From the NCBI RefSeq assembly GCF_900166665.1, contig NZ_LT800494.1:465397-529396 (forward strand): a stretch of 64,000 nt of DNA, given 5' to 3'. The position numbers and the translations under genes are program-made. This DNA is from Cytobacillus gottheilii. Lineage in GTDB: Bacteria > Bacillota > Bacilli > Bacillales > Cytobacillaceae. Shown in pieces: positions 37,388 to 45,449 of this stretch. The first letter of the stretch is position 1. The number at the start of each line of letters is the position of its first letter. The notes below the pieces were generated by a model. The model was not told the DNA's origin. It saw nothing but the letters and a program-made list of their open reading frames with translations, and searched no databases.

Positions 37388-38128
37388 ATGGATGATGAAT
37401 CATATGATGGATATGACGGTGGGATGTACACCGGTGGTGGTTCTAAAGGATATAGAGGCAAGACGAAGATCCCTCACTTTAGGAGAATAGGATATCGAAA
37501 AAGACGTTCAAGAAGAAATATGGGTGCCAATCAGCTTGAGCCAGTAGAGTTTTTTGCAATTAGTGTGGTTATTACTATGCTGGTGACTGTACTCTTTCAA
37601 ATTGAATGGTTATTCGCGTCATTTTATGCGGTATTTGTCTTTTATACAATGCTCACTAAGAATGTAAATCCAATTAGGTTTATATCAAAGGTTCTTACAG
37701 GAATGGGTATGTTATTCTTTGCAGCCATTACCTTCGTTTTTATACTTGATATTATGGTCGATGGAAATGTAGATCCAACTATACCGATTGCTTACGGATA
37801 TATTATAAGAATTCCTTTGTTAAGTTGGTCTATCGTTTGGCTACTAGAAGGCTGGATCAATTGGCTTAGAACAAGGAAAATGGCAAAAGAGAACTTTAAA
37901 GAGAAAGAGAAATCGACTAAACTCTTATTACTGAAAATAGCTAAGATTAGTTACATTGCTTCTATAGCAACTATAATATATGGGATAGTAAATTTCCTTC
38001 ATCTTTCATATACTTTAGGTTTTCTATTGTTTGGTGTGTTGCTTCATTTAGATTTTTGGAATGTAGATTTAATGATAGGATTCATATTGTTAGGGAAGTT
38101 TTTACAGTGGGTAGCGTATAAAAAGTAG
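37388..38128 (+). CDS. Integral membrane protein of unknown function
   Basis: 246 residues. The N-terminus is unusual: an acidic, Gly/Tyr-rich start (MDDESYDGYDGGMYTGGG) then a very basic patch (about 25-45), followed by six or so hydrophobic helices (about 50-240) with a charged loop near 160-185. No family recognised. A strong AGGAGGAG lies 7 nt before the ATG, so it is well translated. The preceding 327-bp gap holds the ParB-like terminator and a GGACAGGTGTC element near 37224. A repeat element abuts the gene's end. Confidence 0.65.
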   Translation: MDDESYDGYDGGMYTGGGSKGYRGKTKIPHFRRIGYRKRRSRRNMGANQLEPVEFFAISVVITMLVTVLFQIEWLFASFYAVFVFYTMLTKNVNPIRFISKVLTGMGMLFFAAITFVFILDIMVDGNVDPTIPIAYGYIIRIPLLSWSIVWLLEGWINWLRTRKMAKENFKEKEKSTKLLLLKIAKISYIASIATIIYGIVNFLHLSYTLGFLLFGVLLHLDFWNVDLMIGFILLGKFLQWVAYKK

Positions 38129-38136
38129 TGAGTAGT

Positions 38137-38156
38137 GGGGCCAGACCCCCGCTGGT
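38137..38156. repeat. GGGGCCAGACCCCC repeat element, copy 2 (truncated)
   Basis: GGGGCCAGACCCCCGCTGG, then the family tail is cut off and an L-ribulokinase remnant begins at the very next base. Confidence 0.75.
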
Positions 38157-38297
38157 CCGAACCCAAAAAACACAAAAGTCTACGATAACTTATACCGGGA
38201 ATACGAAACCCTCTATCATTATTTTGGCGTTGAATTTAAGGGGATTATGAAGAGATTGAAGGGACTGCGGTCCAATGAAACTGCAGGGGTTTTTTAA
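38157..38297 (+). pseudogene. 3' remnant of an L-ribulokinase gene (araB)
   Basis: Directly after the repeat, one frame reads PNPKNTKVYDNLYREYETL, then HYFGVE, IMKRLKGLRSN and a stop at 38295-38297. This is the characteristic C-terminal end of L-ribulokinase (NVxVYDxLYxEYxxLHDYFG...DVMKRLKALR). The rest of the gene is missing. A good terminator 40 bp downstream was probably that of the lost araB. It shows that an arabinose gene was deleted here with one end at the repeat. Confidence 0.75.
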
Positions 38298-38336
38298 ACC
38301 TTTGAGATTGATACGAAGAAAAAAACTAACATTAAT

Positions 38337-38370
38337 AGCACAAACCAAACCGTGGTTTGTGCTGCTTTTA
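38337..38370 (+). terminator. Terminator downstream of the araB remnant
   Basis: Perfect 11-bp stem AGCACAAACCA/TGGTTTGTGCT (38337-38347, 38353-38363) with a 5-nt loop and a following CTTTTATAT tract. Confidence 0.8.
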
Positions 38371-38403
38371 TATAATAGATAAAAATTCATCGACATATTT
38401 CGT

Positions 38404-38423
38404 GGCGTCACAGAAGTGACGCC
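38404..38423. repeat. Palindrome GGCGTCAC-AGAA-GTGACGCC
   Basis: Perfect 8-bp inverted repeat in the gap before the convergent GGDEF/EAL gene, related to the element at 25430-25450. On the minus strand it lies just after the GGDEF/EAL gene stop but lacks a T-tract. Confidence 0.65.
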
Positions 38424-38435
38424 CCGGATTTTTGT

Positions 38436-40868
38436 TTACTTCCCAAGATTATTATTATGCTCCACCCAGTACTCAATAAACGCACTAGCCGGCACTGGTC
38501 TGCTATAGAAGAAACCTTGTATTTCATCGCACTCCCATTCATGAAGACATTGCAGCTGATCCTCGTTTTCTACTCCTTCTGCTGTTACTTGGATCCCAAG
38601 GTTTCTTGCTATTGTTATCAAAGATTGGACAATAGCGGCATGCCTTTGATGGTTTGGAAGGTCTCGAATAAAGGATTGATCAATCTTAATTCGATCTAAT
38701 GGGAATTTTGATAAGATCGTTAAGGATGTATAGCCTGTGCCAAAGTCATCCATCGTAATTTGCACACCTAAACTTTTAAGAATTTTGATTTTTTCAATGG
38801 TGAGTTCAGTGTTCTCAATCGCCAAACTTTCGGTGATCTCTATATCTATTTTGCTGGGAGTAACAGAGAATTCTTTCAAGCTTTTCATAAGAAAAGGAAC
38901 AAAGTTTGGATCAAGGAATTGCTTGGGAGATATATTTATGGATATATGACACTCGGTTGCAGCTCCTTTTACCCAATCACTATATTGCTTAAGCGCTTGT
39001 CTGATAATCCATTTGCCTAATTGAATGATTAAATCTGTTTCTTCTGCTAAAGGGATAAACTCGCCTGGGCTGACAAAGCCTTTAGTGGGATGCTGCCAGC
39101 GTATCAATGCTTCTGCACCAACAATTTTCTTATCTTTAGAACTGTGTTTAGGTTGATAATATAATTCAAATTGCTCCTCTTCAATCGCAATTTTCAATTC
39201 CTCATACATCGTAATTTTGGAGAGCATATTTTCCTCTAGAGATTCTTTATACTCTGAGTAATTATTGCGTCCAGCTTTTTTTGCAGCATACATGGCCATA
39301 TCTGCATGTTTAATTAATTTATGATAGTCTTGTCCATCTTTCGGATAATAGGAAATGCCCATACTTAACGTAATTTCCTTCTGCTGTCCTTCTAGATAAA
39401 AGGTTTTCTGCATCTCTAGCTGAATCTCTTCTATTATTTTTTTTACTTCGTTAGCGTTTGTGACCTCGGTTAAGCAGACTAGAAATTCGTCCCCGCCAAG
39501 TCTGGCAATTAGACCTTTTTTCTGGATGGCATATTTTAATCTCATCGTAATTAATTTTAACAACGTATCCCCTGCAGCATGACCGAGATGGTCGTTAATA
39601 ACTTTAAACAAATCCACATCAATGAGTATGGTCGCAAAAAAGCTGTCTTTTTTAATCTGGTCGTCTACTTCTTTATATATTGCCCGTCGGTTCAGTAATC
39701 CGGTGAGTTCATCATGATACGCCAAGAAGTTCACCCTTTTTTGAACTTTATTTTGTTCTGTAACATCCTGAGCAATGACATATATGCCTGTAACAGAATC
39801 ATCTATGTTGATTTGTGTTGCTGTCGCTTTGAGATTTACTATTTCATTATTTTTAGCAATGATAAAAGTCTCAAAACTAATGCTGCTTCCTTTTTTTATC
39901 TCATGAAGGAGTGTTCTTATTCTCTCTGTTTCATCCTTATATAATATCTCATTTATTTTGAACTGCAGAATTTCCTCTGAGGTGTAGCCTGTTAAAGAGA
40001 AAACGGAGGGGTTCACATCTTTAAGATTCCCTTCCAAATCTAAGATGAAAATAGCATCAGGATTGTATTGAAATAATGATCTATATTGCTGTTCCTTTAT
40101 TTTTAATTTCATATTTTGATTCTCTACAAGGCCATGCTGATAGATCATCTGGTTTTCAATATAATTGATGGTGATAATAAACAATATAAGCAAACTGCTT
40201 AAAGAAATTATTGTCATAGAGTAGTTTAATCCATGAATTAGACTTTCTATAAAAAGATAAATAGTAGAAGCGTACGAAATACTAAATATGATAAAGAAAA
40301 CAGAACTCTTTGCATGAGTGGTTGTTCTATTGAGCATTAATCTGTCTATATGAAGGTGCTCGAAAATCCTTGCAATATTATAAATAGATGCTGATAAGAG
40401 TACGAAAGAGTAAGCAATTATTTTCCCGTTCATATGAATGGAGATAGAATAAACACTACCCAGCAAATGATGTATATAAAGTAAAATAAAGGAAGAAACA
40501 ATCCCGCTTAATAAAAGATAGGAGAGAATTCCCTTCTTTCGATTGGTTACGACTTTTGATGGGTTTATAGTAAATTTTCCAATTGTATTCAATAGCATGA
40601 GGCTAATGAAGCTAAAAATAGTTATATAAATACTAGTCTGTAAAGTAAGAAATATACTTTCTTCTGATAGTTCAATGACTTTCATACTCAAAAGAGATAT
40701 GTATGGAATAAAGGGAATAATAACGCTACATAGGAGTGCTAAAAATAGCATATAAAATATCTCATACAACTTCTTCCCAGCACTTGCACTTGCTACATAT
40801 ATATTTATATTCAATATAAGAACACAAATCACACAGCAAACAAGTAAATAAAATATTAAATTCACCAT
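38436..40868 (-). CDS. Membrane PAS-GGDEF-EAL cyclic di-GMP protein
   Basis: About 810 residues: six or seven N-terminal membrane helices (to about 235), a PAS domain (about 250-365, FQYNPDAIFILDLEGNL), GGDEF (about 380-535) with intact RLGGDEFLVC near 456, and EAL (about 550-800) with intact AEALIRW near 583, DDFGTGYTSL and IKIDQSFI. Both diguanylate cyclase and phosphodiesterase sites look complete, so net activity cannot be predicted. ATG 40868 has AGGAGG 7 nt upstream and begins the membrane domain; an in-frame ATG 51 bp further upstream would translate through that site. It may tune the polysaccharide and biofilm genes encoded elsewhere in the window. Confidence 0.9.
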   Translation of the reverse strand: MVNLIFYLLVCCVICVLILNINIYVASASAGKKLYEIFYMLFLALLCSVIIPFIPYISLLSMKVIELSEESIFLTLQTSIYITIFSFISLMLLNTIGKFTINPSKVVTNRKKGILSYLLLSGIVSSFILLYIHHLLGSVYSISIHMNGKIIAYSFVLLSASIYNIARIFEHLHIDRLMLNRTTTHAKSSVFFIIFSISYASTIYLFIESLIHGLNYSMTIISLSSLLILFIITINYIENQMIYQHGLVENQNMKLKIKEQQYRSLFQYNPDAIFILDLEGNLKDVNPSVFSLTGYTSEEILQFKINEILYKDETERIRTLLHEIKKGSSISFETFIIAKNNEIVNLKATATQINIDDSVTGIYVIAQDVTEQNKVQKRVNFLAYHDELTGLLNRRAIYKEVDDQIKKDSFFATILIDVDLFKVINDHLGHAAGDTLLKLITMRLKYAIQKKGLIARLGGDEFLVCLTEVTNANEVKKIIEEIQLEMQKTFYLEGQQKEITLSMGISYYPKDGQDYHKLIKHADMAMYAAKKAGRNNYSEYKESLEENMLSKITMYEELKIAIEEEQFELYYQPKHSSKDKKIVGAEALIRWQHPTKGFVSPGEFIPLAEETDLIIQLGKWIIRQALKQYSDWVKGAATECHISINISPKQFLDPNFVPFLMKSLKEFSVTPSKIDIEITESLAIENTELTIEKIKILKSLGVQITMDDFGTGYTSLTILSKFPLDRIKIDQSFIRDLPNHQRHAAIVQSLITIARNLGIQVTAEGVENEDQLQCLHEWECDEIQGFFYSRPVPASAFIEYWVEHNNNLGK

Positions 40869-41027
40869 GGACGATCCTCCTGGTCTTAGATGCGAAAGTG
40901 GTACTTTTGTCCTTAGCACATTATATAATTAATTTAGCGATTTGTGCGGGAATTCGGGGTGGAAGATTATTCCTGTTTTATTTGTATTTGTGTGTATGTG
41001 CGTGGAAAGGCGTCACAGTGGTAAATT

Positions 41028-41070
41028 GGGGTCAGACCCCCGCTAGTTTAAAGTTATAAAGCGATAAAGT
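41028..41070. repeat. GGGGTCAGACCCCC repeat element, copy 3
   Basis: Palindrome plus tail CGCTAGTTTAAAGTTATAAA. The sequence on to about 41176 (ATTGCAAAA..., GACTTGCCAGTCAC) is also similar to 42386-42510, so a longer unit was duplicated on both sides of the M23 gene. The rest of the 40869-41246 gap shows no gene. Confidence 0.8.
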
Positions 41071-41246
41071 GAGTATTGTCTATTGCAAAATAATAGTGCA
41101 GAGCTTGCAAAATGAAATTCAGAGCCTGTACTATTTTTATATGGGAATAGAAAGAGACTTGCCAGTCACCTCAAGTCGCTCATCTTTTTTCGATGCCGTA
41201 AAGATTTATCTAGACCAGGCTATTTGTGTTTGTTATAGACAAAAGA

Positions 41247-41278
41247 AAAAGCACCAGCGAATATAATCACTAGTGCTT
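41247..41278 (-). terminator. Terminator of the M23 peptidase gene
   Basis: On the minus strand GCACTAG pairs with CTGGTGC, followed by TTTTTCTTTT. The same sequence recurs, slightly altered, at about 45116-45144 beside the decayed copy of the gene's 3' end. Confidence 0.75.
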
Positions 41279-41289
41279 CCTGTAATTTC

Positions 41290-42225
41290 TTATTTTACTA
41301 CTCTTACATACTCTGCTTTAATCCATTTACCTCCACCAATTCCATACCAGCCATCCTTAGCTGCATATGTTTTAAAAGTGTCGCCTGGATCAACTCTTCC
41401 TGCATACGCACCGCCTGGAGCATCATAAACATTTACAGCATGTTTAAAATCAACAGTCGCTCTATAAGGTGTTACATCAACATGAGTTTCTAAAATCCAC
41501 CTGCTGTTCCCAACATCGAAATATCCGTGCTCCTTATTCGCGTCTAACTTTTTATTATAAACTTTATATTGCCCACCATTAGGAAGTGTTCCTTTTAATC
41601 CATAACCTGGTCCGCCAAAATAATTAACAGGTCCACCACTTGCAGTGTTTATTCTTAATGTAGCCCACGTTCCATCATAGGTATGTGGCGTTGTAGGATT
41701 AGTTGGTTCTCCTACATTTGTTCCAAGATAGTTACGAGGATTCTGAGCGTTTGTTTTATCAGCATTCCAAGTACCTTTATGCACTTCGAAATGTAAATGT
41801 TGTCCATAAGATTGGCCAGTATTACCCATATAACCTAATCTTTGACCTTGCTGAACAGTTTGGCCAGCTGAAACCGTTCTTGACCCCGATCTCATATGAG
41901 CATAAACCGTTTCATATACTTGACCATTAATATTATGACGAAGAATAACAGTCTCACCATACGAGCTAGAACTATATGAACGTGTCACTGTTCCAGATGC
42001 TGAAGCAATAATGGGTACCGTTCCGCCCATTGCAATATCTATCCCATCATGAAAGTCAGGTTGACCATTTAGTGTCCTCCAACCATATTCTGAAGATACT
42101 CTTCCATCAGCAGGCCATATAAAAGTTGCTGCTGCACTAGCGCTACTTCCCCCAAATGGTATAACTGAAGTTACTAAAACCAAAGTCAAAAGATATACGA
42201 TTGATTTCTTTAATTTTAAAATCAA
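41290..42225 (-). CDS. Secreted M23 (LytM-type) peptidase with C-terminal SH3-like domains
   Basis: 311 residues: signal peptide with cleavage after ASA near residue 31, an M23 domain (about 35-165) with zinc ligands in FHDGIDIA (His, Asp) and QHLHFEVHKG (His-x-His), then two SH3-like wall-binding modules (about 185-310). It likely cuts peptide cross-links of peptidoglycan outside the cell, as endolysin-like lytic enzyme, autolysin or bacteriolysin. Start is TTG, 8 nt after AGGAGG. A terminator follows. A degenerate copy of its 3' end lies 3.8 kb away at 45.1-45.4 kb. Confidence 0.88.
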   Translation of the reverse strand: MILKLKKSIVYLLTLVLVTSVIPFGGSSASAAATFIWPADGRVSSEYGWRTLNGQPDFHDGIDIAMGGTVPIIASASGTVTRSYSSSSYGETVILRHNINGQVYETVYAHMRSGSRTVSAGQTVQQGQRLGYMGNTGQSYGQHLHFEVHKGTWNADKTNAQNPRNYLGTNVGEPTNPTTPHTYDGTWATLRINTASGGPVNYFGGPGYGLKGTLPNGGQYKVYNKKLDANKEHGYFDVGNSRWILETHVDVTPYRATVDFKHAVNVYDAPGGAYAGRVDPGDTFKTYAAKDGWYGIGGGKWIKAEYVRVVK

Positions 42226-42385
42226 ATGTTTTTCCTCCTAGAATGTTTTAGAAGCTAGTAATAACCACTTTGAAACTATTATGTAATATATTTACTACCA
42301 TCTGCCATAATTCTACAAATCTAGTAATCTTGAGTCAACAGAGTTGCGGTAATTACCAATATGTACCTGTTTAATTTTATGAAAA

Positions 42386-42427
42386 GGGGTCAGACCCCCG
42401 CTAGTTTAAAGTTGTAAAGTGTTAAAG
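42386..42427. repeat. GGGGTCAGACCCCC repeat element, copy 4
   Basis: Palindrome plus tail CGCTAGTTTAAAGTTGTAAA, lying between the divergently ended M23 promoter side and the terminator of the 508-residue protein gene. The rest of the 42226-42583 gap holds no gene. Confidence 0.85.
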
Positions 42428-42482
42428 CTATTGCAAAATGAAAAGACAGATCCCTTCACAACTTTAATAGACAAATAAAAAA

Positions 42483-42506
42483 AGACTTGCCAGTCACTGC
42501 AAGTCT
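42483..42506 (-). terminator. Terminator of the 508-residue protein gene
   Basis: AGACTTGC/GCAAGTCT perfect 8-bp stem; on the minus strand it is followed by a run of seven T (42476-42482). A degenerate version lies at about 41155-41176. Confidence 0.75.
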
Positions 42507-42583
42507 CTTTAGTGTCATTGTTTTCTAATCAACTTAATATTGAAGATAAAGAAAGGTACTGGCAAGGGAATGAATACTAATCC

Positions 42584-44110
42584 TCAAGCCGTCTCTGTAT
42601 CCGCTATTTCCTCCAATACAGCTTTCAGTCCCTGTCTCATTGAATCTTCAGAAGGTAAGTGTACCTTTTTCCGTTTTTTCACTTCCTCTTCAACAGAGCT
42701 TTGCATTAGGTTACGTGCAAAAGCGTAGCGGTCCGGGCTGGCGAACATGTCTTTTAAAGTTTTCGCATTTAATAATTCTTTTAGTGAATCAATGCTATTT
42801 TCTGCTTCTTTTTTTGTAAGCAGATAGTCTTCTGCCATTTGGGTGAAGACTTTTTCAATAATACGGACCATTTCATTGGCATCGTCTTCGATAAAGTTAT
42901 TCAAAACGACATTTGAGACTTTTCCAGCTGCGCTTCCAGCTGCAAACGACCCAAGCAGGCCGCCAACAAATCCGCCAACAGCTGTTCCAACAACTGGAAT
43001 AACAGAACCGATGGCTGCTCCAGCTGTGGCCCCTCCAAACCAGCCAGCTGTGCCGCCAGCTACGGCAGAGGTAGTATTTGCGACATTCTTAAATAATTGA
43101 GCACCAGAAACTCGACCTCTAAAAATATTGACCACATCTACTGACGATAAAACTACAACAGAAACCGCCCCTGTAATAGCATTGCCTCTTAGCAGTTTCG
43201 CAGCGCTTTTCATAGCTGCAGCGCCGTAAATATTCGTACCGCTGCGAAAAGCATTGACTAAAGCAGCCGAAGCTTTTGGACCAATGATTTTTACAACTGC
43301 CTCAGAGCTTCCTACGAGTGCACTATTTAATCCAGCTTTCGAAAGCTGACTTGCTAATACGGCTGTTACAAAAGTAGTTCCACCAACTTTTAATCCAGAG
43401 TAAGTGGCTGTCTTCAAAGCCTTATCAAATTCTTCTCCATTCCAAATAGAAGTTGCAAATGTTAAAGCAGTACTCACACCAAACGCCGTTGTAGAGATAA
43501 TTGCCCCATTTGCTGCATCAAAAATAATGGATTCTACTGTGCCAGCTCTAGCAATATTTCTTGCCTGTTCATATGTAAAGTGACCTTTCCTAACAATGTT
43601 TTTTGCCTCAGCAATGTCTGAGACACCAGGCACTTCACCCTTTCTAATGCGATTTTCCATAGCTTGCACAGCTGCATCATATTTGTCAGAAGGGACTTCA
43701 ATATTCATGGGCGATCCATCTGTATTCCAATATTTAAATTTTCCATCCTGAAAACACTCTTGAATACATTTAGAGCCTGAATTGCAATATTTTGATTGAA
43801 TCGACACTCCATCCACAATGCGGTCAGCCCCATATTTGGCATTATCATCACCAATGATCGCAGCATTCTTTCCTGTCAGCTTATCAAAAAGATGATTCGC
43901 TCTCTCTGCAGCGAAGCCATGACCCCTTGGTGTATTAAATTTATCCATCCCGTATATGGTGCTGGCATTGCTGACATTTCCGTATATGATCCCAGCTACT
44001 GACTCTCCGGCTAAAACATCGTCCCCTAAGACTTGCTTTTGAACATGAACCTGAAGGGAGTGTAACGAGTTTACAAATTGCTGTCTGGCAGTATTTAATG
44101 AATCCATCAT
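42584..44110 (-). CDS. Unknown protein with possible D-QxK nuclease motif and glycine-zipper region
   Basis: 508 residues. The N-terminal half holds HGFAAERANHLFDKL (about 64-78) and GADRIVDGVSIQSKYC (about 93-108); the D...QSK spacing resembles the active site of PD-(D/E)xK nucleases, with a paired-Cys motif (KYCNSGSKCIQEC) after it. The C-terminal half has several Ala/Gly/Val-rich helices and a striking glycine zipper (AGGTAGWFGGATAGAAIG, about 358-375, and GFVGGLLGSFAAGSAAGKV), typical of membrane-inserting or pore-forming segments. No signal peptide. The start has AAGAAGG upstream and the gene has its own terminator. I do not recognise a named family; toxin, defence effector or element-borne nuclease are possible and unproven. 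Confidence 0.6.
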   Translation of the reverse strand: MMDSLNTARQQFVNSLHSLQVHVQKQVLGDDVLAGESVAGIIYGNVSNASTIYGMDKFNTPRGHGFAAERANHLFDKLTGKNAAIIGDDNAKYGADRIVDGVSIQSKYCNSGSKCIQECFQDGKFKYWNTDGSPMNIEVPSDKYDAAVQAMENRIRKGEVPGVSDIAEAKNIVRKGHFTYEQARNIARAGTVESIIFDAANGAIISTTAFGVSTALTFATSIWNGEEFDKALKTATYSGLKVGGTTFVTAVLASQLSKAGLNSALVGSSEAVVKIIGPKASAALVNAFRSGTNIYGAAAMKSAAKLLRGNAITGAVSVVVLSSVDVVNIFRGRVSGAQLFKNVANTTSAVAGGTAGWFGGATAGAAIGSVIPVVGTAVGGFVGGLLGSFAAGSAAGKVSNVVLNNFIEDDANEMVRIIEKVFTQMAEDYLLTKKEAENSIDSLKELLNAKTLKDMFASPDRYAFARNLMQSSVEEEVKKRKKVHLPSEDSMRQGLKAVLEEIADTETA

Positions 44111-44172
44111 GATTACCTTCTTTACTTTGTAATATAGGATTTTAGTTATGGTTATATTTTACCATATTTTAT

Positions 44173-44220
44173 GGGGGCCAGACCCCCGCTGAATTAAAGT
44201 TATACAGTGCTAAAGTTATT
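44173..44220. repeat. GGGGGCCAGACCCCC repeat element, copy 5
   Basis: Palindrome plus tail CGCTGAATTAAAGTTATACA and TAAAGTTATT, upstream of the 508-residue protein gene. Confidence 0.85.
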
Positions 44221-44632
44221 ATTAAATATACTATTCTGTTAGGCCGATGATTACTGGTTATAGCCAATGAAATGGCCACTCCAAAACGGAGGGGGACGGG
44301 CCACGAAATTCAAATAATATTGGGGATTTGGTGAAATAAACATTTGCACTTAAGCTCAAATTATATGCGAATAAAGCATAAACACACGAAGACTTTCCGA
44401 TCGTCTTGCTTTCATACTCAAATAAAGTATAGTTGAAGCATGAAAGTAAAAGAGGTCGGATAATATCAGTGATCGTGAACACAAATAACTACGAGATTGT
44501 GTGACGGGTGAAGCGGGAAAGCGAGGTTTCCCCGAGCCATTATCGGAAATCTGGAGACTGCACCCAAGATCTCCTATATAGCACTTAAGAATAAAAGAGG
44601 AGGTTGAATCGAGGAACCGTTCTCATAAACTT
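44221..44632. other. Non-coding, structure-rich leader of the small paralogous gene
   Basis: No gene in about 410 bp. Several inverted repeats are visible: GGGAAA/TTTCCC (about 44517-44534), CTTTCAT/ATGAAAG (about 44410-44447) and a wider CCGATC...GAGGTCGG pairing. GC-rich blocks interrupt AT-rich sequence, unlike ordinary gaps here. It might be a structured RNA leader, but it matches no riboswitch that I recognise. CACTTAAGA precedes AGAGGAGG, as at the other paralogue. Confidence 0.35.
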
Positions 44633-44824
44633 ATGAAAAAATACAAACTAACTAATGACTTTCGAGATTTTAAAAAAGGTACACACTTCTACTTGGTTGC
44701 CGAATCGGAATTTATTGGGATCAAAGAATTCGTTTTTCGGACAGCAGATTTATCAATTAGAATTGCAGTAAATGAAAGAGAACTGCAAAAAAACTTTACT
44801 CTAGTGGCGGACATACACCACTAG
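44633..44824 (+). CDS. Small conserved protein, paralogue of the 25.8-kb protein
   Basis: 63 residues, MKKYKLTNDF start, sharing GTHFYLVAESEFIGIKEFV and NERELQKNF with the copy at 25850-26038. The AGGAGG (44598-44603) is 29 nt before the ATG, again too far for normal initiation. A 10-codon TTG frame starting right after it (44604) ends in TGA overlapping this ATG, so translation could be coupled. The stop codon lies inside a 17-bp hairpin that probably acts as terminator. No function recognised. Confidence 0.6.
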   Translation: MKKYKLTNDFRDFKKGTHFYLVAESEFIGIKEFVFRTADLSIRIAVNERELQKNFTLVADIHH

Positions 44825-44834
44825 AGTAAAGTTT
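44791..44834 (+). terminator. 17-bp hairpin spanning the stop codon
   Basis: AAACTTTACTCTAGTGG pairs perfectly with CCACTAGAGTAAAGTTT across a 10-nt loop; the arm ends in AAAGTTTT, a short T-tract. The TAG stop of the small protein lies in the second arm. Confidence 0.7.
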
Positions 44835-45100
44835 TACTGTGTTTAATCATTTGTGGAAGAGGCAAGAATTTTACGATTATTAATGTTTAATTACAGCTAA
44901 TAAATATACCAACCAATGACTCTCTATTTACCACATAATGACAAGGCGTATCAGCAAATGACAAGATTTTACCACTTATGATTTAGGTAAGAAAGTTGAA
45001 TTTTTATCCGTGGGAGAGCAATTGCTTCTCCACCTGCTTGGATTCCGATTCCTTCCATTTTACCACCTACATCACCTGCCAACCCCAACTACTTGTGTTT
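44835..45100. other. Non-coding gap with a possible gene or IS remnant
   Basis: On the minus strand an open frame without start reads GDVGGKMEGIGIQAGGEAIA, then LPRIKIQLSYLNHKW and a stop at 44969-44971, looking like the end of a lost gene. Just beyond, TTTACCACATAATGACAAG and a nearby AATGACAAGATTTTACCAC form spaced repeats that resemble insertion-sequence ends. No intact gene. Confidence 0.3.
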
Positions 45101-45380
45101 GTTTTAGACAGAAGAAAAAGCACCAGCGAATATAATCACTAGAGCTTCCTGTAATTTTGTTATACTACTCTTACATATTTAGCTTTAATCCACCTATGGT
45201 CACCTATCTCGAACCATCCTTCCATAGCACCGTTTGTCTTAGATGAATTGCCGCCTGAATCAACTCTTCTTGGATAAGTCCTTTAGGAGCATAATATACA
45301 TTTACTACATGTTTAAATTTAACAGTCGCTCTATAAGGTGTAAAATCAACTCTTGTCTCTAAAATTCAACTGCTGCTAAT
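45101..45380 (-). pseudogene. Decayed duplicate of the M23 peptidase 3' end
   Basis: This stretch aligns with 41237-41505: the terminator region, the ACTACTCTTACATA end and blocks such as CAGTCGCTCTATAAGGTGT (encoding YRATVDFKH in the intact gene). It carries stops and small deletions and lacks the peptidase domain, so only part of the last SH3-like module was copied. It ends 70 bp before the LanT gene and may mark the boundary where the lanthipeptide cluster was inserted. Confidence 0.7.
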
Positions 45381-45449
45381 TATTTTTAATATTTTCAGGT
45401 ATTGATAGGAAATGTTTTTGTAAAATAATGTTATAAAATGATTATACTT

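Noticed and set aside
40869..40919. 18-residue extension of the GGDEF/EAL protein
   Set aside because: It would translate through the AGGAGG that serves the ATG at 40868.
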